Source of the DNA: Liolophura sinensis
Taxonomy: Eukaryota > Mollusca > Polyplacophora > Chitonida > Chitonidae
NCBI RefSeq assembly: GCF_032854445.1
Contig: NC_088307.1
Location: 9,126,017 to 9,190,016, forward strand
Length of the DNA stretch: 64,000 bases
Direction: 5' to 3'
Shown: positions 38,101-43,745 of the stretch, piece after piece
Layout: the number at the start of each line of letters is the position of its first letter
Numbering within the stretch: the first letter of the stretch is position 1
Notes under the pieces: model-generated
The model's input: only the letters and a program-made list of their open reading frames with translations
Told to the model about the DNA's origin: nothing
The model's database searches: none
Program-made: the position numbers and the translations under genes

Positions 38101-38572
38101 TGTGCAGGTTATCACGTCAGAGGACTTAAAGAGCAACGTCACGGAAGAACAGAACATTTTGTCTGAAGTATGCTGGATACTGGTGCCCTGGAATAGAAAC
38201 AAGCACTGGGCGTTAATTGCAGCAGATGTCGAGAGGAAAGGATTAATCTACATTGATCCTGTGCCGCCATCTGGGGGCGAAAACCAAACCAAGGTTCAGC
38301 CAGAGGAATGGGAAGCTCTGGGTAAAGTTAGGTCTCTGCTGGGATGGACCAATTTCAATACGATATTAAACCCTCCTGACCGTAGTATGCAAGGGGATCC
38401 CACCAGTTGTGGGGTGTATGTTTGTTTTTATGCAAGACAACTGATTTTGGGAAAACCGTTAGGAGCCAAATTCAGCCCAGAGCCAATGAGAAGAGAAATA
38501 GAGGCAACATTACGGTCGGAGGGTATGTGGGAAGGTGCAGGTGGTCGTGGGTTTCCCCAGGGCTCAGCCTAG
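5690..38572 (+). CDS. Split gene: pseudokinase-like domain, possibly fused to a C48 (Ulp1/SENP-like) peptidase
   Basis: Gene model built by hand from splice sites: exons 5690-5742, 11044-11138, 13725-13844, 15761-15890, 29446-29583, 31627-31784, 34080-34209, then 37857-38572 (or tail exons at 35850, 36210 or 37787). All joins keep phase (1,0,0,1,1,0,1), giving about 512 residues to the TAG at 38570. Kinase-like landmarks are LAVYK (beta-3 lysine), LPEIYLLL (alpha-C Glu), MLMLLKIPD near the hinge, SLKNFF, then [12 protein letters not shown] where an HRD loop would be, and LSLWIIG. The HRD His, the catalytic-loop Asn and the DFG motif are absent, so it is probably catalytically dead. The C48 half keeps His, Asp, Gln and Cys. 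The 5' end was not found. The kinase assignment is inferred from pattern, not a profile search. The C48 exon may instead belong to a separate gene. Confidence 0.55.
6102..6157 (+). mobile_element. SINE family A head fragment
   Basis: Only the tRNA-related 5' end is present: GCCTCCGTGGCTCAGTCGG with box A, then AGCGTAATGACCCCGGAGTC. The rest of the element is missing. Confidence 0.65.
6640..6850 (+). mobile_element. SINE family B, 5'-truncated
   Basis: Matches the core and tail of the antisense copies at 14898-15215 and 40062-40362: GACCTGTATCAGTATAATGG, GTCGTCTCAGTGAAGCAGCA, TCATATGACTGAAAAATTGT, then a (CTCA)n tail. Confidence 0.7.
7110..7179. repeat. (CA)n/(TA)n microsatellite
   Basis: ACACAC followed by about 28 TA units, directly next to the left end of the element at 7184. 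Confidence 0.95.
7184..8106. mobile_element. Non-autonomous DNA transposon, about 923 bp, 23-bp terminal inverted repeats
   Basis: The left end starts TACTGTAAATGCCTTTTTAT and continues TCGC; the reverse complement of the right end (8084-8106) is the same word. Both ends abut TA-rich sequence, so a TA target duplication (Tc1/mariner-like) is possible but cannot be proven. No transposase frame is visible. It lies in the intron between exons A and B. Confidence 0.7.
8280..9655 (-). pseudogene. Penelope-like retroelement: reverse transcriptase plus GIY-YIG endonuclease, degraded
   Basis: Reading the minus strand from 9655 down: a reverse transcriptase core with motif A-like [12 protein letters not shown], then [13 protein letters not shown] and [12 protein letters not shown] (motif B area), then [14 protein letters not shown] where the catalytic-loop motif C lies. 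A linker follows, then [13 protein letters not shown] and the GIY-YIG part [20 protein letters not shown] with HSQQI and PVTKHI downstream. This order (RT, then GIY-YIG) is diagnostic of Penelope-like elements. It is broken by a TAA near 9255, a frameshift near 8700 and a stop near 8528, so it is dead. It lies antisense in the A-B intron of the kinase-like gene. Confidence 0.85.
9656..9717. repeat. (TA)n/(CA)n microsatellite
   Basis: TATATA run followed by CACACA and TATATG, flanking the 5' side of the Penelope-like element. Confidence 0.95.
9720..10440. other. Intronic DNA, no gene recognised
   Basis: Contains a short (TA)n at 9898-9917 and a roughly 28-bp imperfect triplication (10352-10432) around GAACTTGAATAAAT. 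No other structure seen. Confidence 0.4.
11044..11138 (+). CDS. Exon B of kinase-like gene
   Basis: Acceptor TTCAATTTGCAG ending at 11043 after a T-rich tract. The donor GTTTGA at 11139 is weak, which is the main doubt. 95 nt; phase 1 start, phase 0 end, reading (V)[15 protein letters not shown] and ending in VLCQPE. A glycine-rich stretch ([10 protein letters not shown]) might be nucleotide-loop-like, but this is uncertain. Confidence 0.45.
11826..12890. repeat. Minisatellite, 34-bp unit, about 31 copies
   Basis: The unit contains AGCTGATGGCAGAAACTTTG and then GACTGTGTGAAAGT. Copies differ mainly at one base (GTGTGA versus GTGTGC), plus a rare GAGTGA variant. The half nearest 12890 is almost pure A-type; the other half mixes A and C types. 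It is in the intron between exons B and C. Since 34 is not a multiple of 3, long minus-strand frames here cycle through three frames and are not genes. Confidence 0.97.
12891..13724. other. Intronic DNA before exon C
   Basis: No gene. The word GATTGT recurs about seven times between 13240 and 13375, without a clear period. Confidence 0.4.
13725..13844 (+). CDS. Exon C of kinase-like gene (beta-3 lysine)
   Basis: Acceptor TTTGCACATCAG ending at 13724 and donor GTAGAT at 13845. Exactly 40 codons, phase 0 on both sides: [36 protein letters not shown] resembles the VAxK strand of protein kinases, with a degenerate glycine loop upstream. Confidence 0.65.
13883..14092 (-). mobile_element. SINE family A, head-truncated
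   Basis: On the plus strand it begins with the tail TTATTTATTTGATTGGTGTT and the word ACTCAAGAATATTTCACCTA, then the core and GAGGAAGCCAGCATGAGC. It ends before the tRNA-like box A. Confidence 0.85.
14102..14150. repeat. (TA)n microsatellite
   Basis: About 22 uninterrupted TA units. Confidence 0.95.
14286..14860. repeat. Minisatellite, about 32-bp unit with truncated copies
   Basis: Built on CATGGCAGAAATACAGTACA and TGTATTGTGTAT, with shorter copies lacking the second half. About 20 copies. Frames of up to 223 aa on the plus strand are repeat artefacts. It lies in the intron between exons C and D. Confidence 0.95.
14898..15215 (-). mobile_element. SINE family B copy
   Basis: On the plus strand: GTGAGTGAGTGAGTGCTTGG, then TTTAACGTCGTG, CTCTTTTATCTAGTGGTGCT, ATTATACTGACACAGGTCAA and TCTTAGGTGTGACTC. 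Same arrangement as 40062-40362 but without the tRNA-like head. Confidence 0.8.
15761..15890 (+). CDS. Exon D of kinase-like gene (alpha-C and hinge region)
   Basis: Acceptor CATTTTGTACAG ending at 15760 keeps phase 0 with exon C. An alternative acceptor near 15722 would not. Donor GTAAGA at 15891. 130 nt: [20 protein letters not shown], then [18 protein letters not shown], ending in one spare base. PEIYLLL fits an alpha-C helix with its Glu, and EMLMLLKI fits strand beta-5 and the hinge. Confidence 0.65.
15899..16100 (-). mobile_element. SINE family A, diverged copy
   Basis: TTTATTTATTTATTTATT tail, ATACTCAAGGGTATTTCACT, GGAAACCCGAGGGAAACCCA and GAAGCCAGCACGAGC. It begins only 8 bp after the exon D donor. 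Confidence 0.75.
16160..16640. repeat. Minisatellite, about 52-bp unit, 9 copies
   Basis: Each unit contains GGGTAGTCATACCAAAGACT, GTAATAATGGTGTCC and TATTATGTGACTGG. The ATGTGACTGGGTGGG word resembles the core of SINE family C, so the array may have grown from a SINE fragment. Confidence 0.93.
16650..29100. repeat. Giant minisatellite, 25-bp unit, about 500 copies, with higher-order repeats
   Basis: The unit runs TCAGTTGTTAGATT then CCTCCACAGTG. Common variants are GTAAGATTACTCC, TCACTTGTTAG, GGCAGTTGT, and CTCAACACTATG. Longer blocks recur: the same 200-bp composite starts at 22579 and 25261 (2,682 bp apart), related blocks lie at 24228 and 26684, and a rare GTCACATGTTACATTCC block recurs at about 17883 and 18486. 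The array fills the intron between exons D and E. Short open frames inside are artefacts. There are no unique spacers, so it is not CRISPR-like. Confidence 0.98.
29446..29583 (+). CDS. Exon E of kinase-like gene (degenerate catalytic loop)
   Basis: Acceptor TTTTTTTCAG ending at 29445 and donor GTAAGT at 29584. 138 nt; the G left from exon D plus AC gives Asp, then [46 protein letters not shown] looks like helix alpha-D and [12 protein letters not shown] like the HRDLKP loop, with the Asp kept but His, Arg and Lys lost. The conserved spacing supports a pseudokinase. Confidence 0.7.
29584..30164. other. Intronic DNA, no gene recognised
   Basis: T-rich. A frame at 29753-30019 is hydrophobic but low in complexity and has no splice context. 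Confidence 0.35.
30165..31442. repeat. Minisatellite, 24-bp unit, about 53 copies
   Basis: The unit is CTCTCCCAAGACCCCTGTA plus CTATA, with frequent single-base variants and some shortened copies around CTCTGAGACCCC (30893, 31077, 31262). Since 24 is a multiple of 3, most frames stay open on both strands, producing apparent proteins (SPKTPVLY or LPRPLYYT repeats, up to 385 codons) that are very likely not real. It lies in the intron between exons E and F. Confidence 0.97.
31627..31784 (+). CDS. Exon F of kinase-like gene (C-lobe)
   Basis: Acceptor TTTCCTTTCCAG ending at 31626 and strong donor GTAAGT at 31785. 158 nt: split Glu codon, then [46 protein letters not shown]. The DFG triad is replaced by SWEV at the expected spacing. 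[16 protein letters not shown] fits the kinase helix alpha-F region. Confidence 0.7.
32105..32330 (+). mobile_element. SINE family A, diverged copy
   Basis: TTTCTCACCAATGCAATGGC, CAGCTCATGCTGGCTTCCTG, AGAATGCTGGCTGCCGTC, then a TACTCTTGAGTACCATG tail and AATAAATAAATC. Confidence 0.75.
32963..33700 (-). mobile_element. SINE family A, full-length, 13-bp target duplication, split by a MITE
   Basis: The flanks GAACTTGCCAAGA at 32950-32962 and 33701-33713 are identical target-site duplications. Read on the minus strand it starts GGGGCCTCCTTGGCTCAG with box A TGGCTCAGTTGGTTAGC and box B-like GAGTTTAAGTCC, then a core with GGTCGTGGGTTTCCC, and ends at the oligo-TTTGATT tail. Without the nested MITE (33115-33578) it is about 270 bp. 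This copy defines the family ends. Confidence 0.9.
33115..33578 (-). mobile_element. MITE-like DNA element, copy 2 (464 bp), nested in a SINE
   Basis: Inverted relative to the copy at 3468-3920. Left end GGCCTCGGACCCCCATTA; right end ends TAATGGGGGTCTGTGTCC; flanked by ACTT on both sides (33111-33114, 33579-33582). The 4-bp duplication agrees with copy 1 and makes this insertion younger than the SINE. Confidence 0.88.
34080..34209 (+). CDS. Exon G of kinase-like gene (end of C-lobe)
   Basis: Acceptor TTTAATACAACAG ending at 34079 (a NAGNAG site, CAGCAG, may add or drop one Gln). Donor GTAAGC at 34210. 130 nt, phase 0 to phase 1: [20 protein letters not shown], then [23 protein letters not shown]. 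This fits the final kinase helices (a LxxxMLxxDPxxR-like area). The single spare G can join any of the four downstream acceptors in the same frame. Confidence 0.65.
34426..34446. repeat. Poly-G tract
   Basis: A run of about 17-20 G after GGGGTGGGAGTGGGGT, just before the 18-bp array. It could form a G-quadruplex. Confidence 0.9.
34476..35356. repeat. Minisatellite, 18-bp unit, about 49 copies
   Basis: The unit is CCCAGTTGGTCCTACATG, with ACATG, GCATG, GCGTG and TATATG variants. Because 18 is a multiple of 3, every frame stays open: the minus strand reads a collagen-like [18 protein letters not shown] polymer of 314 codons, and the plus strand reads MPSWSY or AQLVLH polymers. No splice sites or signal peptide support any of them. 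It lies in the intron between exon G and the tail exons. Confidence 0.97.
35357..35849. other. Intron before first tail exon; partial fourth acceptor copy
   Basis: At 35727-35760 the word TATTGAGCTCAAAGTTTGTA followed by an AG acceptor matches the lead-in of the tail exons, but what follows (CGTAATGAAAGG) is not tail-like. It is a decayed or partial copy. Confidence 0.4.
35850..35896 (+). CDS. Alternative terminal exon 1 of kinase-like gene
   Basis: Acceptor CATATATCTTTTCCAG ending at 35849, preceded by TATTGAGCTCAAGTTTTGTA. With the spare G of exon G it reads [15 protein letters not shown] then TGA at 35894. Its family resemblance to 36210 and 37787 suggests duplicated alternative ends. Confidence 0.45.
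36210..36268 (+). CDS. Alternative terminal exon 2 of kinase-like gene
   Basis: Acceptor GGTGCCTCCTACAG ending at 36209, preceded by TATTGAGCTGAAGTTTTGCG. It reads [19 protein letters not shown] then TAA at 36266. The downstream 100 bp (from 36262) is itself duplicated at about 36874. Confidence 0.45.
36262..36360. repeat. About 100-bp duplication, copy 1 (partner at 36874-36970)
   Basis: ACTTAAAATCATTTTAAATT, GGACCCATAA, TCTTAAAGAGAC and CCCTTAACA recur in the same order about 610 bp downstream. The second copy is preceded by a SINE family C fragment. Confidence 0.85.
36783..36872 (+). mobile_element. SINE family C core fragment
   Basis: CAGAGCAAGGAAACGGGACTG, GGTATAATGTGACTG, TCGGCATGATACTTC and a CCATCCATC end correspond to the copy at 2056-2432. 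Confidence 0.6.
36874..36970. repeat. About 100-bp duplication, copy 2 (partner at 36262-36360)
   Basis: Near-identical to the DNA just after alternative terminal exon 2. It indicates local segmental duplication in the region of the tail exons. Confidence 0.85.
36971..37786. other. Intronic DNA, no gene recognised
   Basis: AT-rich. Nothing seen until the third tail-exon lead-in at 37748 (TATTGAGCTGAAATTGAGCA). Confidence 0.4.
37787..37854 (+). CDS. Alternative terminal exon 3 of kinase-like gene
   Basis: Acceptor TTTGTCTTGTACAG ending at 37786, preceded by TATTGAGCTGAAATTG. In the frame fixed by exon G it reads [19 protein letters not shown] then IFS and TGA at 37852. A second acceptor immediately downstream (AG at 37855-37856) opens the C48 exon instead, so the two endings would be mutually exclusive. 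Confidence 0.45.
37857..38572 (+). CDS. C48 (Ulp1/SENP-like) peptidase exon, probable 3' end of the kinase-like gene
   Basis: The acceptor is TTTCTTCATCTTTTCTTGAAG, ending at 37856 on a long pyrimidine tract. The first AA completes a Glu codon with exon G (TI-E-NVPIQ). The frame is also open back to 37787, so the start could lie upstream. Catalytic residues: His at 38204 (NKHWAL), Asp at 38255 (YIDPVPP), Gln at 38390 (MQGDPTSCG) and Cys at 38408 (TSCGVYVC). This is a complete triad plus oxyanion Gln, unlike the paralogue at 1-1026, whose Asp is Asn. The last residues ([15 protein letters not shown]) are read from a SINE fragment, and the PHD finger of the paralogue is absent. AATAAA lies at about 39161. 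Substrate is unknown; SUMO-like modifiers are the family norm. Confidence 0.8.
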
Positions 38573-38618
38573 TTGCCTCTTACCGAAATGCTGGCAATCG
38601 CTGTATAAGTGAAATATG
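38528..38618 (+). mobile_element. SINE family A fragment at the 3' end of the C48 reading frame
   Basis: GGTCGTGGGTTTCCCCAGGG, AATGCTGGCAATCGC and GTATAAGTGAAATAT match the SINE A core in plus orientation. The TAG stop at 38570-38572 lies inside it, so the SINE supplies the C-terminus of the predicted protein. Confidence 0.75.
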
Positions 38619-39404
38619 AACTGAAATTTTCAACATTAATCTGTACTCATTTGGAAGCAAATTGCAAGACATCTGCAGTATAATTAGACACACATTAATG
38701 TAGACTGAATTAAATCTCGTCACAATTCGCGTTATGAACCTGATATGTATAAAATCAAATTCTATTTTATATGCATATTTCACATATTTAAGCAGCAGCG
38801 GAGCAGCTTAATGGGTTAAAGCGTTTTAACAATCTGTTGGATTTTTAACGGAGAATTTGGAGAATGTATATATGACGATTTTAATAACACTTAAAATTAA
38901 AATACTTATTTGTGCTTTTTATACCCATGTGTAAATCTTTTCAGTCTTGTCAAGAATTGTCCTTCGAGGTTGCTCATTTTTGCATGTTTTTTAAATCATT
39001 ATCTGTAAAGTTAGAATTTATCTGCTGTATACGTTTTGTCACTTTTGATATATAGTATTTATATATACCGTATATAGTACGGTATATAGTATTTATGTAT
39101 TCCCACGACTTGGTTATGTCGGTGACAACTAATGTATATATTTCCTCTATTTCCGACTTGAAATAAAGATGTTTTATTCATGTCGTTAGTTTACCGATAT
39201 TTGTGCCATTGAGATGTAAAAATAGTGCATGCGAAGATGTAATATGTTTATTTGTTTATTTGAATGGGATTCCCCCAATGTAATAGCTATGCCACGAAGG
39301 TTAAGGGCAGTGTCTACCATGTTTATGTTGACCATCATGTCAACTGTATATCGTACCGAGAAATAATCCGTTTTGTTGTACCTTACGGTAAACTACGTGT
39401 GATC
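38619..39404. other. 3' flank of the C48/kinase-like gene
   Basis: No coding signal. It has a small imperfect palindrome at about 39064-39090 (ACCGTATATAGTACGGTATA) and a polyadenylation signal at 39161-39166. Confidence 0.4.
39161..39166 (+). promoter_or_regulatory. Candidate polyadenylation signal AATAAA
   Basis: GAAATAAAGATG lies about 590 bp after the C48 stop codon, followed by a T-rich stretch. Confidence 0.45.
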
Positions 39405-39735
39405 GTGTACTGTAATTACAACTTGCGCGTACCGGAGAGGACTATAAGTTTACACCTTGTATTGTCGGTCCGTCGCCAATCGTGTTAAGTGTGCTCTAAT
39501 TACACCTTGCTCGTACCGGAGAGGACAATAGGTTGACACCTTGTATTGTTGGTCCGTCGCCAATCGTGTTAAGTGTGCTCTAATTACACCCTGCTCGTAC
39601 CGGAGAGGACTATAGGTTTACACCTTGTATTGTTGGTCCGTCACCAATCGTGTTTAGTGTGCTTTAACCACAACTTGCCCGTTGAGCTTACAACATGATG
39701 TAAGACTATAAGCTTACACCGTGTTTGTCGGAATA
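39405..39735. repeat. Tandem repeat, 84-bp unit, about 3.5 copies
   Basis: ACCGGAGAGG recurs at 39431, 39515 and 39599, each followed by ACTATAGGTTTACACCTTGT-like sequence, a GGTCCGTCGCCAATCGTGTT block and GTGTGCTCTAATTACA. A single diverged unit lies at about 36388-36455 inside the preceding gene. Confidence 0.9.
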
Positions 39736-39782
39736 GCCAAAGTCAGCGACTTAAAGCAATTCAGCAAGTACCCTGTTTTTCC

Positions 39783-39965
39783 GTATAATAAAACATAAAT
39801 AGCGCATGCTAGGGATGGGATATAAGGAATTGTCAGCTCTCTACAGGCAAGTGATATTCAAAACGTACTTCACACCCGTTAAATATCACTTTTCTCTAGC
39901 TGACAATTCCTGATATCCCGTCCTTCAGCATGCACTATCTTTATAAGATTGCCTTACTTCGGCAA
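39783..39965. mobile_element. Foldback (hairpin) element, about 180 bp
   Basis: The left arm GCATGCTAGGGATGGGATAT then GGAATTGTCAGCT is the reverse complement, with few mismatches, of the right arm AGCTGACAATTCCTGATATC then CCGTCCTTCAGCATGC. Inside, AAGTGATATT pairs with AATATCACTT. The whole can fold into one long hairpin. Confidence 0.75.
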
Positions 39966-40061
39966 ATATAGCGTTCAACATATAGATTTATTGGCCATGT
40001 CGTGAAAGGTAAAACAGTCAAAACCATTCAAAAACTATATTCTTTTTATATCACGCTTTAG

Positions 40062-40362
40062 GAGTGAGTGAATGCTTGGGGTTTAACGTACTGAACAATT
40101 TTTCAGTCATATGACGACAAAGGAATCCTTACGGTGCGTATTTCCTCCGCTCTTTTATCTAGTGCTGATTCACTAAGACGACTTAAGCCCCACCCGAGCC
40201 ATTATACTGATACGGGTCAACCACTACGTTGCACTATCCCCTTTATGCTGAACGCCAAGCGAGGAAATTACACCTTCCTCTTTTAATGTCTTAGGTGTGA
40301 CTCCACCTAGGATTGATCCTGGATCTACCGCTCCCGAAGCGGACGCTCTACCTAATGTACTA
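40062..40362 (-). mobile_element. SINE family B, full-length with tRNA-like head
   Basis: On the minus strand it begins TCCCGGATAGTACATTAGGT with AGAGCGTCCGCTTCGGGAG and a box B-like GATCCAGGATCAATCC. It passes GTGTAATTTCCTCGCTTGG, GACCCGTATCAGTATAATGG and TCATATGACTGAAAAATTGT, and ends in a CACTCAC tail. Confidence 0.85.
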
Positions 40363-40865
40363 TCCGGGAAGGTTCCACGTTATTCGGAAAACCAGGGATA
40401 CGCATTTGGGCCTGTCTGTCTGTCTGTCTGTCAGTTACACTTTACATAGATCCCGTGCAATAATTGCATCAAATAGTACTTCAGTTTTTCTGAAAACACG
40501 AAACGTGCAGTTTCACGGCGTGGAATAACATCAATGACAAATTAGAAAGCGGTCGAGCTTTGGGATTGCGGAAACTGGAGGGCGGGGACAAAACCACAAG
40601 CCTTAGTCAGACTCGCTTTAATTGTTTTTATTATATCCATGGGTTAAGAATTGTGACTGAGTGATTCATTGATTAGTATCCCAGTCGTCGAGAGAAGAAT
40701 TAATACTTGAGGATTTTATATTTGATACGCAGATTCGGGGCTATTGAGGTGAACTATGTTCCTACTTAAAAGGGGCTTTTTCAGTAAAATTTCTGCTTTC
40801 CGTGGTAAAAATATTAAAATTTCACATTTCACATAGCAATAGAAGCTAAAGCGTTTTCAGATGTA

Positions 40866-40980
40866 CGGCAGATAGGAAGCCCGCGCGAGCTGAATTTGAA
40901 CTCACAGCCATCACATTGGTCACACTCTTGGGTGACTGCCCCGCGCTGGTACGCAAACACATCGGCCACGGAGGCACTCA
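40866..40980 (-). mobile_element. SINE family A head fragment
   Basis: On the plus strand AGGAAGCCCGCGCGAGC, TTTGAACTCACAGCC and GGCCACGGAGGCAC, i.e. only the tRNA-related end in reverse orientation. Confidence 0.75.
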
Positions 40981-42419
40981 GTGAAAGAAATTTATAAACT
41001 GAAGAGTACTGTGGAAAAAAGGCACACGCTCATAATATTGTGTACCTTACTGGTTCACAAATTGTGCAATTTTCAATGTTATATGTACGCAATTTTTACA
41101 CAGATTGTGTACGGTACCCCTGAGGCACATGCCACATTGTCGTTTCTAAAGAATACCTCAAAATCGTACTGGAAAAACCTTAAGTGAAGAATAAAATTGG
41201 TAAAAACTTACCAGTAGAAGAAAAGAGCTAGCGCCAAAATGGCCATTTCTGACTTTGTGTCAAAATTTAAAACTTTAAAACTAAAGCCAATTAGTTTTTG
41301 GTTATGGAAATTAAAATTTTGGCACATTTGTCTTTTGATCACATTTAAGAGGTGATGAAAATTTTAAATCGTAGGGCCCTAAAAATAAGTTTCAAAATCG
41401 TATTTCAAAATTTTGACTTAAGTCAGTGAATGACCTGTGGGATAGGCCCCAAGCATATAAAAACAATCGGCAACTATAATGAGATAAAGTGTTGCTGTGC
41501 AGCTCCCTAATTACATTCTGTTCTGCTTATTCAACATTATATTGTATTAGATTAACAGGGTGTTGCCCTAACTCTTCAGCATTTTCAACCACCTCTGGAA
41601 CCAATGTTTGAAAACCTTCTTGAAAAAACTTTATGTGGTGTAAAGAAAAATACTGCTTTAGAGGTGGAAATATACATACAGTAGAATTACGTTGAATATG
41701 ACATATTGTTATGTTATAATTACAGAATAGTTTCTATACCATCAATGAACAGACATTTGAGTCCCGTTGGATATTTGTCATTTCTGTTTAAAACAACTAG
41801 TATACAAATGTCGGCAATAATGCCAATACTTACGACAATCAGTAGAAAGATGATCAACGGTCTTCGGTACGTCATTGTCAGCATGGAGTGAGTCAAACTT
41901 TGGTTGGAGATTTGGCTTCCACTTGCGCGAATTTTGGAAGCGGTATTTTTGTATACGCGCTGCAGACAATTCAGATTTCGCACTGGATTAGTCTGTTCGA
42001 GATCAAACCAAACATTTCCAAGTAAGACTGATATGCGTACATGTAGTGACAGATGGCCCTCTTTCTTGTCACGGTCAAGATAGTATCGTCTCGTTATTAG
42101 ACGAAGTATTTGGGTGTAGCGTTTTGGCGTATCTGATATATTTACATATACATTTAACTTGTTTTTATGAAGAGTATCTTACATGATGGCAATATATCAG
42201 GCGGGAAAGATGATATATAGTTTCATCAACCCAATATAATTTTAAAAGAATTTCTGCCTAATTTAATCACAACTTGAAAGCCTCTTTCGACCTTGTGAGG
42301 GTATTAGGGAAGAGCGTAACGTAAACAACCATCACCAAAAACTTTCGCAGTCTACCCAGTAATAGCCATTTTTCACGTAAATGTTTATAAATAACAACTC
42401 TACGGTCGTGCGTGAGAAC
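40981..42419. other. Intergenic DNA, possible first exon on minus strand
   Basis: Mostly featureless. See the separate weak entry for 41833-41907. No repeats recognised. Confidence 0.3.
41833..41907 (-). CDS. Weak candidate: signal-anchor-like first exon
   Basis: The minus strand reads MLTMTYRRPLIIFLLIV, then a consensus donor GTAAGTATTGG at about 41832. This has the look of a short cytoplasmic tail plus start of a membrane anchor, as in type II membrane proteins. No downstream exon could be recognised at lower coordinates, so it may be chance. Confidence 0.15.
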
Positions 42420-42500
42420 GTCTGCCATCAACCTGTTGGTAGGCGTGGGTGAAATATACTTGAGTACGGCGTAACACCAATCAAATTAATAAATGAATTT
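42420..42500 (+). mobile_element. SINE family A tail fragment
   Basis: ATCAACCTGTTGGTAGGCGT, AATATACTTGAGTACGGCG, TAACACCAATCAAATTAAT. Confidence 0.7.
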
Positions 42501-42917
42501 ATTAATGACAACGCAGCAATTTGAGTAATTCTGGACCAGTAACGTGGAATAAATTGCAGTTAACATCTTTGCATTTTTTTTCTTTTACCGTACCTAATAT
42601 TGCTTTAGCCCTGATGCTAAGGGGATAGAAATTGCTATCATTTGCATGAACAGTTAGAATAACACTCTAACTGTGTCAAACTAACAAGAGGCCGTATTTC
42701 ACCGGTTGCGCGTGATCATTTGCCAAATACAACACTGTCGTTCATTGCTCTTGTTTTACACTCCGTACTGTGGTGTTTTATTGAAGCTTCAGCGCTACCG
42801 GGCACTCCGTGATTTGGTCAAAGCAAATCTGTAACAAAATGTTTTCAAGAACAAATAAGTGAAGTGATTAAAGAATGGGGGGAAGGGGGCGGTTCTTGAT
42901 CACATTGATTGCTGTAA

Positions 42918-43040
42918 TTAATTAATTTATTTATTTGATTGGGCTTTTACGCCGTACTCAAGAATATTTCATTTATACGACGGCGGCCAGCATTGTGGTG
43001 GGGGGAAACCGTCTGTAGAGCCTGGGGAAACTCACAGGAT
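42918..43040 (-). mobile_element. SINE family A tail half
   Basis: TTATTTATTTGATTGGGC, TACGCCGTACTCAAGAATAT, CGGCGGCCAGCATTGTGGTG on the plus strand, ending within the core. Confidence 0.85.
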
Positions 43041-43127
43041 TCCAGCGTATGGTTCCCTTAATGAATGCAGGAGAGTTATGCTGTGACGACAAAATTGCCG
43101 ACTCCCATTATACAGAATTTATTTTTT

Positions 43128-43296
43128 TTTTATTTATTTGATTGGTGTTTTACGCCGTACTCAAGAATATTTCACTTATACGACGGCGGAAAGTGTTATG
43201 GTGGGAGGAAAACGGGCAGAGCCCGGAGCAACCCACGACCATCCGCAGGTTGCTGACAGACCTTCTTACTTACGGCCGGAGAGGAAGTCAGCATAT
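43128..43296 (-). mobile_element. SINE family A, head-truncated
   Basis: TTTATTTGATTGGTGTTTTA, ACGCCGTACTCAAGAATATT and GGCCGGAGAGGAAGTCAGCA on the plus strand. It lacks the box A end. Confidence 0.88.
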
Positions 43297-43329
43297 TATA
43301 TAGAAACAACAGGCGCCACAATTTCCTTA

Positions 43330-43745
43330 TCTTTAATCTCATTTACGACAAAAATGAGAAGAAAATTCCCGCGTACCACAGATATGAGTATAAATGGTTA
43401 CTGTCTTGTATATACAGTTTCAAATACAACATAATTTTATTTCAGTTATCGTGGAGAAATTAGGTAAAATCTCGGGTGTCACAGATATGTGTATAGTTAC
43501 CTTGTTGCATACACAGTTTTCCGCACAAAATAATTCTGATCACAAGTATTGTGGAGAAAATGGGAAAAATTTCAGTTACAAAAGATAGGGGTATAGATGA
43601 TTACCTTCCTGTATATACTTAGTTTCTCCGACAAAATAATTTTTATGACAACTATTGTTGGGAAATGGGGAAAATTTCCTGTGCCAAAGATATGAGTATG
43701 GATGGTTACCTTGTTATGTACAGTTTTTTCAGACAAGCAATCTCC
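43330..43745. repeat. Diverged tandem repeat, about 110-bp unit, 4 copies
   Basis: Each copy has GATATGAGTAT or GATAGGGGTAT, GGTTACCTTGTT, ACACAGTTTT, ACAAAATAATT and TTGTGGAGAAA in the same order. Confidence 0.75.
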
